The position numbers and the translations under genes are program-made. 64,000 nt of DNA from the NCBI GenBank assembly GCA_024653215.1, contig JANLFU010000003.1:124001-188000 (forward strand). The letters are read 5' to 3'. Shown here piece by piece: positions 34,915 through 43,759 of the stretch; the stretch's first letter is position 1, and the number at the start of each line of letters is the position of its first letter. Source of the DNA: Candidatus Saccharicenans sp. Lineage in GTDB: Bacteria; Acidobacteriota; Aminicenantia; Aminicenantales; Saccharicenantaceae. The notes under the pieces are model-generated. The model made no database searches, was not told the DNA's origin, and saw only the letters and a list, made by a program, of their open reading frames with translations.

Positions 34915-35964
34915 TTACTTTTTCTGGCAGCGACCGATGGCCAGCATATCAGATAGGATGGAAAAGCCGGTTTCAATCCGCCCGGCACCCGCGCCCTGGA
35001 TGGTCACCTTGCCCATCAGGTCGGTCTCAAAGGTCAGGGCATTCTGGGCCCCCATGACTCCGGCCAGGGGGTCGGTCAGGGGCAGCTTTTCGGGGGCCAC
35101 GCTGGCTTCTATTTTCTCACCGTCCTTCTTAACACAGGCAATCAGCTTGTATCTGAGCCCGGCTTCCCTGGCTTGCTGGATATCTTTCTTTCTCAGGTGC
35201 GAGATGCCCTGGCGCCTGACCTCAGCCGGTTTGATTTTCCCGCCCATCAGGGCGTTGGCCAGGATGACCACCTTGGCCACAGCATCAAAGCCTTCCACGT
35301 CGGCCGTGGGGTCGGCCTCGGCATAACCCAGCTGCTGGGCTAACTTCAGGGCTTCATCGTATTCCATTCCATCCAGTTCCATCTTGCTCAGTATGAAATT
35401 GGTGGTGCCGTTCAGGATTCCCTTGACCTCTCTGAGTTCATTACCGGCCAGGCCGTTTTCAAAGAGATGGAAGACCGGGGTTCCGCTCATGACCGTGCCC
35501 TCTATCCGGAAGTGCCGTCGGTTAACCCGGGCCAGCTCTTGCAGTTCGGCGTAGTGCAGGGCGGCCGGACCCTTGTTAGAAGTAACCACGTGCTTGCCCG
35601 TCCGCAGGGCTTTCTTGATGTAAGAGGTGGCCGGTTCGCCTGTCTTGATATCGGTATAGGTCATTTCGGCCATGATATCCGCTTCCACCCGCTCTATCAG
35701 GTCAAGCGGGTCCACGTAGTCTTCGGTCTTTTGTTTTTTCCCGGGATAATCGTTAAGCTTTTTGCCAGCTTTTAATGTCTCCAGCACCCGGTCAATCTCC
35801 AGGCCCTCCGGGGCGACAACCGTGCCTTTCATCATATCGGTGATGGCCACCACCCTGGGTTCGAAGTCGTGACAGTCGCGGAGAAATTCAGCCTTTTTAA
35901 GCAGGATTTCCAGTAATCCCTGTCCGACCGTTCCACAGCCTATCAACATGATCTTATATTCCAT
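34915..35964 (-). CDS. hom: Homoserine dehydrogenase
   Basis: It reduces aspartate semialdehyde to homoserine, the branch point toward threonine and methionine. The 349 residues begin with the NAD(P)-binding motif MLIGCGTVGQGLLEIL and contain TSNKGPAALHYAEL, then GTVMSGTPVFHL and ILNGTTNFILSKM, with the active-site lysine region QLGYAEADPTADVEGFDA. The C-terminal ACT domain is missing, so allosteric control by threonine is unlikely. I chose the ATG at 35964 because GGGAGG stands 5 nt upstream; the frame is open to 36045. Confidence 0.93.
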   Translation of the reverse strand: MEYKIMLIGCGTVGQGLLEILLKKAEFLRDCHDFEPRVVAITDMMKGTVVAPEGLEIDRVLETLKAGKKLNDYPGKKQKTEDYVDPLDLIERVEADIMAEMTYTDIKTGEPATSYIKKALRTGKHVVTSNKGPAALHYAELQELARVNRRHFRIEGTVMSGTPVFHLFENGLAGNELREVKGILNGTTNFILSKMELDGMEYDEALKLAQQLGYAEADPTADVEGFDAVAKVVILANALMGGKIKPAEVRRQGISHLRKKDIQQAREAGLRYKLIACVKKDGEKIEASVAPEKLPLTDPLAGVMGAQNALTFETDLMGKVTIQGAGAGRIETGFSILSDMLAIGRCQKK

Positions 35965-36220
35965 GATGACCTCCCATCGTGCTGGAAATGTTATCACAAA
36001 AAGGTTTTTCTTAAAAGCAGGGAAGGGGTCCCGGCCCCAGGTCAAATTTCCGCCTTCGAAACAGAATTAACAAGAACGGTGAGCGCGGGTGTTGGTTTGA
36101 TAAAAAATAAATGAGCGCTTCGGGTTCTGTTGGTAGAGATGATGCCAGCAATCAGGTCGGGAGGACCGCTGTTAGTGATACTGGTGCCGGGGATAGCGGG
36201 CCGTCTGGTCCTTCCTTTTA
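35965..36220. other. Spacer between hom and gltA terminator
   Basis: About 255 nt that would contain the hom promoter. On the minus strand I see no good TTGACA/TATAAT pair and no riboswitch fold. There is no gene. Confidence 0.4.
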
Positions 36221-36252
36221 AAAATAAAAAGGGCTGTCCCGGAGGACAGCCC
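36221..36252 (-). terminator. Intrinsic terminator of gltA
   Basis: GGGCTGTCC (36231-36239) and GGACAGCCC (36244-36252) form a perfect 9 bp stem with a 4 nt loop. On the minus strand it is followed by TTTTTATTTT. It lies 24 nt after the gltA stop. Confidence 0.9.
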
Positions 36253-36275
36253 CTTCAGGTTCAACTGGTAGTCGG

Positions 36276-37598
36276 TCAGGCCTTGGGAGCCTGCTGGGAG
36301 GCGATGAACTGCTCGATCCACTCGGTGGTTACGCTCTTGGGCCTTTCGATCGGCAGCCCGAGGGCTCTATCCCAGATGAGCTGGGCCAGAACGCCCATGG
36401 CCCTGGAAACGCCGAAGAACACGGTGTAGAAATCGTATTCGGTCACGCCGTAGTGCCAGAGCAGGCAGCCGGAATGGGCATCAACGTTCGGCCAGGGGTT
36501 CTTGGCCTTGCCGTGCTTGGTCAGGATGTCCGGGGCCACCTCGAACACCTTGCTGACCACCTTGAAGATGGGGTCATCGGGCAGGTGCTTGAGGGCGAAT
36601 TCCCTCTGGGCGATGAACCGCGGGTCGGTCTTGCGCAGGACGGCGTGGCCGTATCCGGGCACGACCTTTCCGCCATTCAGGGTATCCCAGATGTACTGGC
36701 TGATCTGTTCCTTGGTCGGTTCCTGTCCGATCTTTTCCATCATTTCCATGATCCAGCGCAGGACTTCCTGGTTGGCCAGTCCGTGCAGGGGGCCGGCCAG
36801 GCCGTCCATGGAAGCTGACAGGGAATAATAGGCGTCAGACAGGGCCGAACCCACCAGGTGGCAGGTGTGGGCGGAAACGTTGCCGCCCTCGTGATCGCAG
36901 TGCAACACCAGGTAGAGCCTCATCAGGTCCTTGAAGGCCGGGTCGTCGGTGATGCCGAGCATGTGGGCGAAATTGCCGCCCCAGTCCAGCTTGGAATCGG
37001 CCGGGATGTGTTTCCCGCCCTTGTAGCTGCGGCGGTAGATGTAGGCGGCGATGGCCGGCAGCTTGGCCAGGATGTTCATCACGTCCTCGTACATCGGGTC
37101 CCAGTAATCCAGCTTGTGCATGCCCTGGCGGTACCTCTCGGCAAAGATGGAGTCCTTCTGCAGCTGCAGGATGGCCAGGGCGAACTGGGTCATGGGATGG
37201 GTGTCGGCCGGAACGGTGTTCAGAACATCGATCAGGTACTTGGGCAGGGCACTTCTCTTGCGCCACTCCTCGGTGATGGCCACGCAATCTTCGTAGGTGG
37301 GGATATCGCCGGTCAGCAGCAGGTAGAACATGCCCTCGGGCAGCGGTTCCTCGGTACCCGGGGCCTTGGGCAGCTTTTCCCGGACCTCGGGAATGGTGTA
37401 GCCGCGGAAGCGGATGCCTTCGTTCGGGTCCAGGGCCGAACATTCCCACATCATGCACTTGACGCTGCGCATGCCACCATAACACTGGGCTATGGTCACG
37501 TCCGAAATCTTGAGTTCCCCATGTTCTTTGAGAATCTTCTGGATTCTCTCCCGCATGGGCATCATCTTGGAGACAAACTTTTCCTTTAATGTAGCCAT
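36276..37598 (-). CDS. gltA: Citrate synthase, mitochondrial-like (type I) form
   Basis: It condenses oxaloacetate and acetyl-CoA to citrate with Si-face stereochemistry. The 440 residues carry the active-site residues His272 (AGPLHGLANQEVL), His318 (GYGHAVLRKTDPRF) and Asp373 (NVDAHSG). The spacing and motifs match the dimeric eukaryotic/type I enzymes rather than the hexameric NADH-inhibited form of E. coli, so inhibition by NADH is not expected. It has AAAGGAGGT before the ATG, its own promoter and a strong terminator, and is monocistronic. Confidence 0.93.
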   Translation of the reverse strand: MATLKEKFVSKMMPMRERIQKILKEHGELKISDVTIAQCYGGMRSVKCMMWECSALDPNEGIRFRGYTIPEVREKLPKAPGTEEPLPEGMFYLLLTGDIPTYEDCVAITEEWRKRSALPKYLIDVLNTVPADTHPMTQFALAILQLQKDSIFAERYRQGMHKLDYWDPMYEDVMNILAKLPAIAAYIYRRSYKGGKHIPADSKLDWGGNFAHMLGITDDPAFKDLMRLYLVLHCDHEGGNVSAHTCHLVGSALSDAYYSLSASMDGLAGPLHGLANQEVLRWIMEMMEKIGQEPTKEQISQYIWDTLNGGKVVPGYGHAVLRKTDPRFIAQREFALKHLPDDPIFKVVSKVFEVAPDILTKHGKAKNPWPNVDAHSGCLLWHYGVTEYDFYTVFFGVSRAMGVLAQLIWDRALGLPIERPKSVTTEWIEQFIASQQAPKA

Positions 37599-37665
37599 TC
37601 AGAAACCTCCTTTAGGCTTTTAATTGCTTTTTTTAGATTTTAAAAAAAGAACAAATCGAGACTGA

Positions 37666-37695
37666 AATATAACATGTCCTTCGCCGGCAAGTCAA
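37666..37695 (-). promoter_or_regulatory. Predicted promoter of gltA
   Basis: On the minus strand there is TTGACT (37690-37695), 18 nt, then TATATT (37666-37671). A leader of about 60 nt, rich in A and T, follows before the ATG at 37598. Confidence 0.6.
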
Positions 37696-37721
37696 TTTAT
37701 ATTTTCGGGGAATAAAAAGGC

Positions 37722-37750
37722 TTGATTTTTAAGGACGGGGCTTATATCCT
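37722..37750 (+). promoter_or_regulatory. Predicted promoter of lemA-htpX
   Basis: TTGATT (37722-37727), 17 nt, TATCCT (37745-37750), with a 5' leader of about 43 nt before lemA. Confidence 0.55.
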
Positions 37751-37799
37751 TTAAGCAAAGTGGTATCCTGAGAACAGGATATCAAGGAAAGGAGAAAAA

Positions 37800-38354
37800 A
37801 TGGGAGCGCTTGTTGTGTTGTTGATAATCATAGGGTTGCTGGTCCTGATTGCCATCGGTATTTACAACAGCCTGGTCGTCCTGAGAAACCGCTGCGACAA
37901 CGCCTGGGCCCAGGTTGATGTCCAGCTGCGCCGCCGCTATGACCTGATTCCCAACCTGGTAGAAACGGTCAAGGGCTATGCCAAGCACGAACGGGAGGTC
38001 TTCGAGAAAGTGACCGAGGCCCGGACCAGGGCCATCAATGCCCAGACGGTAAAAGAACAGGGACAGGCCGAAAACATGCTGACCGGAGCCCTGAAATCGC
38101 TGTTTGCCGTGGTGGAAAACTACCCCGAGCTCAAGGCCAACCAGAACTTCCTGATGCTGCAGGAGGAGCTGGCCGGGACCGAAAGCAAGATCGCCTTTGC
38201 CAGGCAGTTCTACAACGACACGGTCATGAAGTTCAACATGAAGCAGCAGGTCTTTCCCTCCAACATAATTGCCAATCTGTTCGGCTTCAAGGAAAGAGAC
38301 TACTTTGAGATAGAAGAACCCGAGGCCAGGGGGCCGGTCAAAGTTTCCTTCTGA
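37800..38354 (+). CDS. lemA: LemA family protein
   Basis: A 184-residue membrane-anchored protein: one N-terminal transmembrane helix ([20 protein letters not shown]), then the helical LemA domain with [31 protein letters not shown] (given in part: [18 protein letters not shown]) and [14 protein letters not shown]. The molecular function of LemA is not settled. It is often next to htpX, as here (52 nt apart). AAAGGAG precedes the ATG. Confidence 0.93.
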   Translation: MGALVVLLIIIGLLVLIAIGIYNSLVVLRNRCDNAWAQVDVQLRRRYDLIPNLVETVKGYAKHEREVFEKVTEARTRAINAQTVKEQGQAENMLTGALKSLFAVVENYPELKANQNFLMLQEELAGTESKIAFARQFYNDTVMKFNMKQQVFPSNIIANLFGFKERDYFEIEEPEARGPVKVSF

Positions 38355-38406
38355 TAATTCTTCTGACAGAACTCACTAAAGCTCGGACTGAGAAGATAGA
38401 ATCCCC

Positions 38407-39312
38407 ATGTATGAACAGATAACCAGTAACAAGGTCAAGTCCTTTCTGCTGGTTCTGTTCTTTATCGCCTTTGTCTTTTTCCTGGTCTGGGTCTTTGAGG
38501 AGCTCACCGGCTGGGGTCGGGGAGGCTTTCTCCTGGCCCTGGTCATCTCGGTCGTGATGGCCGTTGGCAGTTATTACTACAGCGACCGGATTGTCCTGGC
38601 CATCAGCCGGGCCCGGCCGGTGACCAGGGAAGAGTTTCCCTACCTTTACCATACGGTTGAAGGACTGGCCATTGCCGCCGGCCTGCCTGCCCCCCGCTGT
38701 TACGTTATTGAGGATACGGCTCCCAACGCTTTTGCCACCGGCCGGAACCCGAAAAATTCGGTCATCTGTGTGACCACCGGCCTTCTCCAGAAGATGAACC
38801 GCCTGGAACTGGAGGGTGTCCTGGCCCACGAGATGAGCCATATCAAGAACTACGACGTGCTCCTGCAGACCGTGGCCGTGGTCATGGTCGGGGTGGTGGC
38901 CCTGCTCAGCGACTGGATGCTGCGCAGCCTGTGGTGGGGAGGCGGCCGCAGGAAAGGCCGGGAGCGAAGTGGGAATGCCGGGGCCATATTGCTACTGGTG
39001 GGCATAGTCCTGGCCATACTATCTCCCCTGGTAGCCCAGCTGATGCAGCTGGCCATTTCGCGGCGAAGGGAGTACCTGGCTGATGCCAGCGCGGCCATGC
39101 TGACCAGGTACCCGGCCGGGCTGGCCTCGGCCCTGCGCAAGATTGCCACCGACCCGGAACCCCTGGAAGCAGCCAACAAGGCCACCGCTCATCTTTACAT
39201 CGTCAACCCGCTCAAAAATATCGGTGGCAAGGTTAACAGATTGTTCAGCACCCATCCGCCCATAGAGGCGCGGATTGCTGCCCTGGAAAAAATGTCGTTT
39301 GAAAGGACCTGA
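38407..39312 (+). CDS. htpX: M48 family membrane zinc metalloprotease HtpX-like
   Basis: HtpX-type proteases degrade misfolded membrane proteins. The 301 residues show two N-terminal hydrophobic helices (about 11-30 and 40-57), the zinc site HEMSH (141-145), and a further hydrophobic segment AILLLVGIVLAILSPLVAQLM. The third zinc ligand Glu lies in RRREYLADASAAMLT. The catalytic domain faces the cytoplasm in relatives. The start ATG at 38407 follows lemA by 52 nt and the pair is a likely operon. Confidence 0.92.
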   Translation: MYEQITSNKVKSFLLVLFFIAFVFFLVWVFEELTGWGRGGFLLALVISVVMAVGSYYYSDRIVLAISRARPVTREEFPYLYHTVEGLAIAAGLPAPRCYVIEDTAPNAFATGRNPKNSVICVTTGLLQKMNRLELEGVLAHEMSHIKNYDVLLQTVAVVMVGVVALLSDWMLRSLWWGGGRRKGRERSGNAGAILLLVGIVLAILSPLVAQLMQLAISRRREYLADASAAMLTRYPAGLASALRKIATDPEPLEAANKATAHLYIVNPLKNIGGKVNRLFSTHPPIEARIAALEKMSFERT

Positions 39313-39374
39313 GGCCCGGGACAGGTTCTCGGGTCGTTGACCGGTGGTATCCTTTTCCTGAGCCCGTAAGTCTC

Positions 39375-39403
39375 TTGAAACTTCAGACTTGTTTGTCTAT
39401 AAT
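39375..39403 (+). promoter_or_regulatory. Strong promoter of tRNA-Asp
   Basis: TTGAAA (39375-39380), 17 nt, TATAAT (39398-39403), 15 nt before the tRNA. Confidence 0.75.
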
Positions 39404-39418
39404 TTAGAAACCCCGGGC

Positions 39419-39495
39419 GGGGTCGTAGTTCAGCTGGTTAGAACGCCGGCCTGTCACGCCGGAGGTCGCGAGTTCGAGTCTCGTCGGCCCCGCCA
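39419..39495 (+). tRNA. tRNA-Asp (anticodon GTC), CCA encoded
   Basis: Acceptor GGGGTCG (39419-39425) pairs with CGGCCCC (39485-39491), discriminator G, then CCA (39493-39495). The anticodon stem CCGGC/GCCGG encloses CTGTCAC. Unlike the Lys, Glu and Val tRNAs of this window it has CCA in the DNA. Confidence 0.96.
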
Positions 39496-39640
39496 TTTTC
39501 CCCACCTTCAACTGATAGCTGCCGGGAATTTTTCCAGAAGCGGCAGGCCATTGATTGCCTCCGGCCTGAACTTCCCCTGATGACCCGCGGCCAGCCGCCA
39601 CTCCATTTGACATAAATCACTTTCACCGGAGCTCGTTATG

Positions 39641-39649
39641 TGGTATAAA
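39641..39649 (+). promoter_or_regulatory. Candidate extended -10 promoter of the hydrogenase/signalling operon
   Basis: TGG followed by TATAAA (39644-39649) forms an extended -10 box, about 28 nt before the first receiver gene. The -35 (TTTCAC, 39621-39626) is weak. No further good promoter is seen until the tmRNA at 54477, so this may drive most of the 14.5 kb cluster. Confidence 0.45.
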
Positions 39650-39676
39650 TTAACCTAATACAATCAGGAGGAACCG

Positions 39677-40054
39677 ATGCCCGATAAAACCAAGGTCCTG
39701 GTGATAGATGATGACCCGGCCATTTGCGTTTCAGTTAAAGCCATTCTGGAAGCCAGCGGTTACGAAACGGCCACGGCCCTGAGCGGCAAGGAAGGCCTGG
39801 AACTTTTCCGCCGGCTCAATCCTGATATCGTCCTGTGCGACATGATGATGGAAGATATAGACGCCGGAGCCAAGGTGGCTAAAGTCATCAAAGAGGAGCG
39901 TCCCGAGCTGCCCGTGTTTCTTCTCAGTACCATAGGCGAGGCTACGGCCAGAACCATCGGCCTGGACGAACTGGGCTTTAACGGAGTTTTTCAGAAGCCC
40001 GTTAATTTTGACCTTCTGCTCAGCGTTCTGGAAAAACACAGAAAAAAAGCCTGA
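39677..40054 (+). CDS. Single-domain response regulator (receiver only)
   Basis: A 125-residue stand-alone receiver: acidic pocket DDD at 11-13, phospho-acceptor Asp55 (IVLCDMM), a Ser in the switch region LLSTIGEAT and Lys in FQKPVNF. There is no output domain, so it acts by protein contact or as a phosphate relay. AGGAGG is 5 nt before the ATG. It is the first of four two-component proteins flanking the group 4 hydrogenase genes, all in the same direction. Confidence 0.9.
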   Translation: MPDKTKVLVIDDDPAICVSVKAILEASGYETATALSGKEGLELFRRLNPDIVLCDMMMEDIDAGAKVAKVIKEERPELPVFLLSTIGEATARTIGLDELGFNGVFQKPVNFDLLLSVLEKHRKKA

Positions 40055-40084
40055 GCCCGGAAATTTTCCCTGGAAACCCCAAGA

Positions 40085-40597
40085 ATGGATAAATCCCTGG
40101 CCGAAATCTTCCGCCTCAAGCCCGACCTTCAGGATTTTTTTCTTGAGGTCAGAAGGCTTGAAGGAAACTTCCCTTTTAACCGGGAAGACATGGAAGCCCT
40201 GGGCCAGGCTTATTTTGAAAGGTATCCAGAAAAATTTGTCCAGAGAAATCTGGAAGAGGTCAGGCTGGGCTACCAGCTGACCAGGTTCTGCCTGCTGGAA
40301 AAATCCATGGCCGGAATTAAGGGAGAGCTAAAGGATTTTTTCCGCCAGGCCTTTGCCCAGCCCGAAAACATCGCCGGGCTGATGGCCGAGCTGAGCGGAT
40401 CAGGCCTGGGGCCGGAACTGGCCACCGGCTTCGGTCAGCTCCAGGCTGCCCTGGACGGCCTTAAGGCCATCGTCGATGAGCTGCCCAAGGGCATGGTCAA
40501 GGAAAGATTTCTGGGAGGACTGTCCTCCCTGCTTAATGTCTGTTACCTTTTGAAAGTGCTGATTGCCCGGAGCGGCCAGGAGAGTTTACAAGACTGA
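40085..40597 (+). CDS. Helical protein of unknown function in the hydrogenase cluster
   Basis: A 170-residue, largely alpha-helical, slightly acidic protein with no signal peptide, membrane segment or cysteine cluster (two lone Cys). Segments such as FRLKPDLQDFFLEVRRLEG and LDGLKAIVDELPKGMVKERF suggest a helical bundle. I do not recognise a family. It lies 30 nt after the receiver gene and 81 nt before the molybdopterin protein. It may be an adaptor for the receiver or an assembly factor for the complex; both are guesses. Confidence 0.7.
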   Translation: MDKSLAEIFRLKPDLQDFFLEVRRLEGNFPFNREDMEALGQAYFERYPEKFVQRNLEEVRLGYQLTRFCLLEKSMAGIKGELKDFFRQAFAQPENIAGLMAELSGSGLGPELATGFGQLQAALDGLKAIVDELPKGMVKERFLGGLSSLLNVCYLLKVLIARSGQESLQD

Positions 40598-40678
40598 ATA
40601 TTTCTGGTATTTTGCCGTCTAAAAGCCAGGGGAGTATGGGTCAAGTATCTCCGGGCCCGGCTGCTTGAGGAGAGAGAC

Positions 40679-42697
40679 GTGTCTTATTACCGAGGTATCT
40701 GCAATTTCTGCGGCACCGGTTGCGGACACCTGCTCCAGGTGGAGGGAAACCGGGTCCGCGGGGTTTACCCCCTGCCCGGCCATCCCCTGAGTCGCGGCCG
40801 GTTGTGTGTCCGCGGCTGGCATATTCATGAACTGTTGCAGACCGAGGAAAGAATAACCCGCCCGCTGATCAGAGAGGGGAACAGCTTCCGTCCGGTTTCT
40901 TACGACGAGGCGATAGATTTTACCGCCAGCCGCCTGAAAACTTTTTCCGGGAGCGAGCTGGCCTTCCTGGGCTCACCCCGGGCTTCCAACGAGGAAAATT
41001 ATCTATTTGGAAAGTTTGCCCGGGCGGTAATGAAAAGCAACAATCTCAGCCTGACCTCGGACGCCGGGCTGGAGGAAAGTGCCAGGATACTCCTGGAGGG
41101 CTGCGGATTCCCGGCCATGACCGGCTCCCTGTCGGCCCTGAGGCAGGCTGATTTTATCCTGGTGGTGGGGGGCGACCTGACCAAGCAGAACCCCATAATT
41201 GCCAGCGAAATCCATTTTGCCCGCCGCTCGGGAGCCTTTGTGGCCACAATTTCGCCCAGAAAGACCCAGATGGCCAGGCTCAGTCAGCAGCACCTCAGGC
41301 CGAATCCCGGGACTATCTGGTTGTTGCTTGAGGCCCTGGCCCGCGCCCTGCAAACCGAGGGACTGGTCCTTATCGATAATCTCGAAGAACGGGTCGAAAA
41401 TGCCCGGCAATATCTGGAATACCTGGACTCCCTGGACCTAAAACAGGCCTCAGCATTGACCGGGGTGGAGGAGCAGGAAATAATCCGGCTGGCCAGAAAG
41501 TTTTATGAATCAAAATCGGCTTACGCCTTTTATCCCGTGGGCATCCAGAGCCTGGACCGGCGCTCGATATCAGCCCTCCTGAACCTGTTCCTCCTGGCCG
41601 GCAAGCTGGACCGCCCCGCCGGAGGAATTTGCCCGGTCACCGGTATCAGCAATTTGCTGGGCAGCCTGGACATGGGAGTATCGCCGGCTTTCCTGCCCGG
41701 CTATTTTCCGGCTGATGACGAAGCAAGCTGGAAGAGGTTAGAAGAGCTCTGGCAGGTCAGGCTGGACCGGAAGCCAGGGAAAAGCGCCGCCGCCTGCCTG
41801 CAGGAAGATCAATCACTCAAGGCCCTGCTGGTCGTGGACCACGACGAGGAAATCATCCGCCATGTCAACCGGATAAAAGAGCTGGAGTTCGTGGTTTATT
41901 TCGGAGCCTACCAGAATGCTTTTGCCAGCCTGGCCACCGTAATTTTCCCCCGTCTGAATTACATTGAAGGAGACGGGACATACACCAATTCGGAAAGACG
42001 GGTGCAGCTCAGCCAGAAAAAAGTAGAGCCACCGGCTGGAATCAAGCCCATGTGGGAAATACTGAGCCGGCTGGCTTCAGCCCTGGGTCAACCCTGGCCT
42101 TATAAATCTGCCGAAGAAATCATGGCTGAAATAAGCAGGGTGGTTCCTCAATACTCGGGCCTCAGCCATGAAAAACTGAGGGCCAGCCTCGGTCTCCGGT
42201 GGCCCGTAGACGACAGGCACCCGGGTGGCACAGAATTTCCCCTGGCCGAAGAAACCGGGCGCAGGTTCAAGTTCGTGTTTGAAGGGAGCGCAGACCGACG
42301 GCAGAACTTACATTCGGGTGAGGCAGGGCGTTTTCCCTTCAAGCTGGTCGTGGGCCGGAGCAATTATTTCTGGCATCAGAACTCGGTCATGAAAAGGACG
42401 TTCATTCCCAAAAGAGAATACAATGCCCTGCTGCTGCTTTATCCCGGGGGCTTTGTAGAGGTCTCGGAAGAAGATGCCCGGGCCCTCGGTTTGCGGGAAA
42501 AACAGCCGGTGAGGATAGTTTCGGAAGCCGCTGAACTCAAGCTGGCCACCCGCATTTCTCCCGATATTCTGCCCGGCATGCTCTATATTCCTTATTTTAT
42601 AGAAGAGATGATTCCCGGGTTCCTGCACCGCCAGGTGTCAGAACTGGAAAAAAACGAAGAATTTTTCCTGCCCGTCCGGCTGGAGAAGGTGGAGTAG
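40679..42697 (+). CDS. Molybdopterin oxidoreductase-like protein (FdhA/NuoG family) lacking catalytic Cys/Sec
   Basis: A 672-residue member of the formate dehydrogenase alpha/NuoG family. It has an N-terminal [4Fe-4S] site (Cys8, Cys11, Cys15, Cys43: CNFCGTGC and RGRLCVRGW), the central molybdopterin-binding domains (VVGGDLTKQNP, SPRKTQMARL) and a C-terminal dinucleotide-binding domain (GRSNYFWHQN, VSEEDARALGL). Where formate dehydrogenases have Cys or Sec followed by His, this protein has no Cys, Sec codon or His (about residues 121-135). Formate oxidation is therefore doubtful. It begins at a GTG with GAGGAG upstream. The HydB-like and HydG-like genes follow with minimal gaps. Confidence 0.82.
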   Translation: MSYYRGICNFCGTGCGHLLQVEGNRVRGVYPLPGHPLSRGRLCVRGWHIHELLQTEERITRPLIREGNSFRPVSYDEAIDFTASRLKTFSGSELAFLGSPRASNEENYLFGKFARAVMKSNNLSLTSDAGLEESARILLEGCGFPAMTGSLSALRQADFILVVGGDLTKQNPIIASEIHFARRSGAFVATISPRKTQMARLSQQHLRPNPGTIWLLLEALARALQTEGLVLIDNLEERVENARQYLEYLDSLDLKQASALTGVEEQEIIRLARKFYESKSAYAFYPVGIQSLDRRSISALLNLFLLAGKLDRPAGGICPVTGISNLLGSLDMGVSPAFLPGYFPADDEASWKRLEELWQVRLDRKPGKSAAACLQEDQSLKALLVVDHDEEIIRHVNRIKELEFVVYFGAYQNAFASLATVIFPRLNYIEGDGTYTNSERRVQLSQKKVEPPAGIKPMWEILSRLASALGQPWPYKSAEEIMAEISRVVPQYSGLSHEKLRASLGLRWPVDDRHPGGTEFPLAEETGRRFKFVFEGSADRRQNLHSGEAGRFPFKLVVGRSNYFWHQNSVMKRTFIPKREYNALLLLYPGGFVEVSEEDARALGLREKQPVRIVSEAAELKLATRISPDILPGMLYIPYFIEEMIPGFLHRQVSELEKNEEFFLPVRLEKVE

Positions 42698-42700
42698 GTC

Positions 42701-43759
42701 ATGTACTGGTTGCCAAGGGATCAGGTCAGGCTTCTGGTCAACAGGCTGGCTGAAAGTTATGCCGTCTACGGACCGCGCCGGGATGAGGTTTCTGGCGAGG
42801 TGGTCTTCGACCGGCTGGAATATCTGGAGAGGCTGGACCTTCAGGCGGCCATTCCCTACAATCCACCCAAGCATGCCCTGTTGCCCCAGTATGAAGAAAT
42901 CCTGAAGTACCTTTACCAGAAGCAGTCTCGGAAGGTAACAATAGAAAAAATAAGTAAGGTCGAGCCCAAGGCCCTGGTTGGTTTGCGGGCCTGCGACCTG
43001 AACGGGATTCTCTGCCTGGACCGGTTTTTCCTGGGCCAGGAGTTCGTGGATGAGGTTTACCTGGAGCACCGGCAGAAGCTGTTCATCATTTCCAACACCT
43101 GCGTCCGGCCCTTTCCCCAGTGTTTTTGCGTTTGCACCGACAGCGGCCCGGCCGCCGGGGAAGGGTTTGACCTGGACCTGACCTTAGCCGGGCAGGGCTA
43201 CCTGGTGCAGGTTGGCTCCATGAAGGGACAGAAGCTGGTGGAAGAGCTCGGCCTGCGGGAAGCCGGACCCGAGGCCCAAAACCTTCGCGAAAAAATCGTG
43301 GCCGAGTCGGTATCTTCCTTCGATAACTTTGCCCTTGAGAATAAGGCCTGGATATCGCGGGCCACCAACCGCCTGACCACCGGTTTTATTAAACCGGAGG
43401 TCTGGGAATACATAGGTAACCAGTGCTTTGAGTGCGGGGCCTGCTCTTTTGTCTGCCCTACCTGTTCCTGTTTCAACGTGGAAGATGTCAACCGGGTGGA
43501 CGGGCCAACCGACCGGGTCCGGACCTGGGATTCCTGCTCGTTCGAAGGCTATACCAAGATGGCCGGCGACCATAATCCCCGAAAGCCGGTGGAAGACCGG
43601 CGCAACAAGAGGTTTTTCTGCAAGCTGTCGTATTCCCAGTCCAAGAAATACCTCCGCCCCGGCTGCGTGGGCTGCGGCCGCTGTGCCCGGGTCTGCCCCG
43701 GAGATATCGGTTTACCCAACGTGGTGACCTATATCAGGAGAGAGATAACCGGAGAATGA
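42701..43759 (+). CDS. HydB-like 4Fe-4S electron-transfer subunit (sulfhydrogenase beta/AsrA family)
   Basis: A 352-residue iron-sulfur protein. The N-terminal two thirds follow the pattern of the sulfhydrogenase beta subunit and anaerobic sulfite reductase A (VGLRACDLNGILCLDRFFL, SNTCVRPFPQCFC). Two C-terminal [4Fe-4S] clusters follow: CFECGACSFVCPTC from Cys242, and CVGCGRCARVCP from Cys322. These proteins wire a hydrogenase or reductase to the flavin subunit encoded next (4 nt overlap). It likely links the HydG-like NAD(P)H module to the rest of the complex. Confidence 0.85.
   Translation: MYWLPRDQVRLLVNRLAESYAVYGPRRDEVSGEVVFDRLEYLERLDLQAAIPYNPPKHALLPQYEEILKYLYQKQSRKVTIEKISKVEPKALVGLRACDLNGILCLDRFFLGQEFVDEVYLEHRQKLFIISNTCVRPFPQCFCVCTDSGPAAGEGFDLDLTLAGQGYLVQVGSMKGQKLVEELGLREAGPEAQNLREKIVAESVSSFDNFALENKAWISRATNRLTTGFIKPEVWEYIGNQCFECGACSFVCPTCSCFNVEDVNRVDGPTDRVRTWDSCSFEGYTKMAGDHNPRKPVEDRRNKRFFCKLSYSQSKKYLRPGCVGCGRCARVCPGDIGLPNVVTYIRREITGE

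Noticed and set aside
40679-42697. Selenocysteine codon in the FdhA-like gene
   Set aside because: The frame contains no internal TGA, and the usual position holds neither Cys nor Sec.
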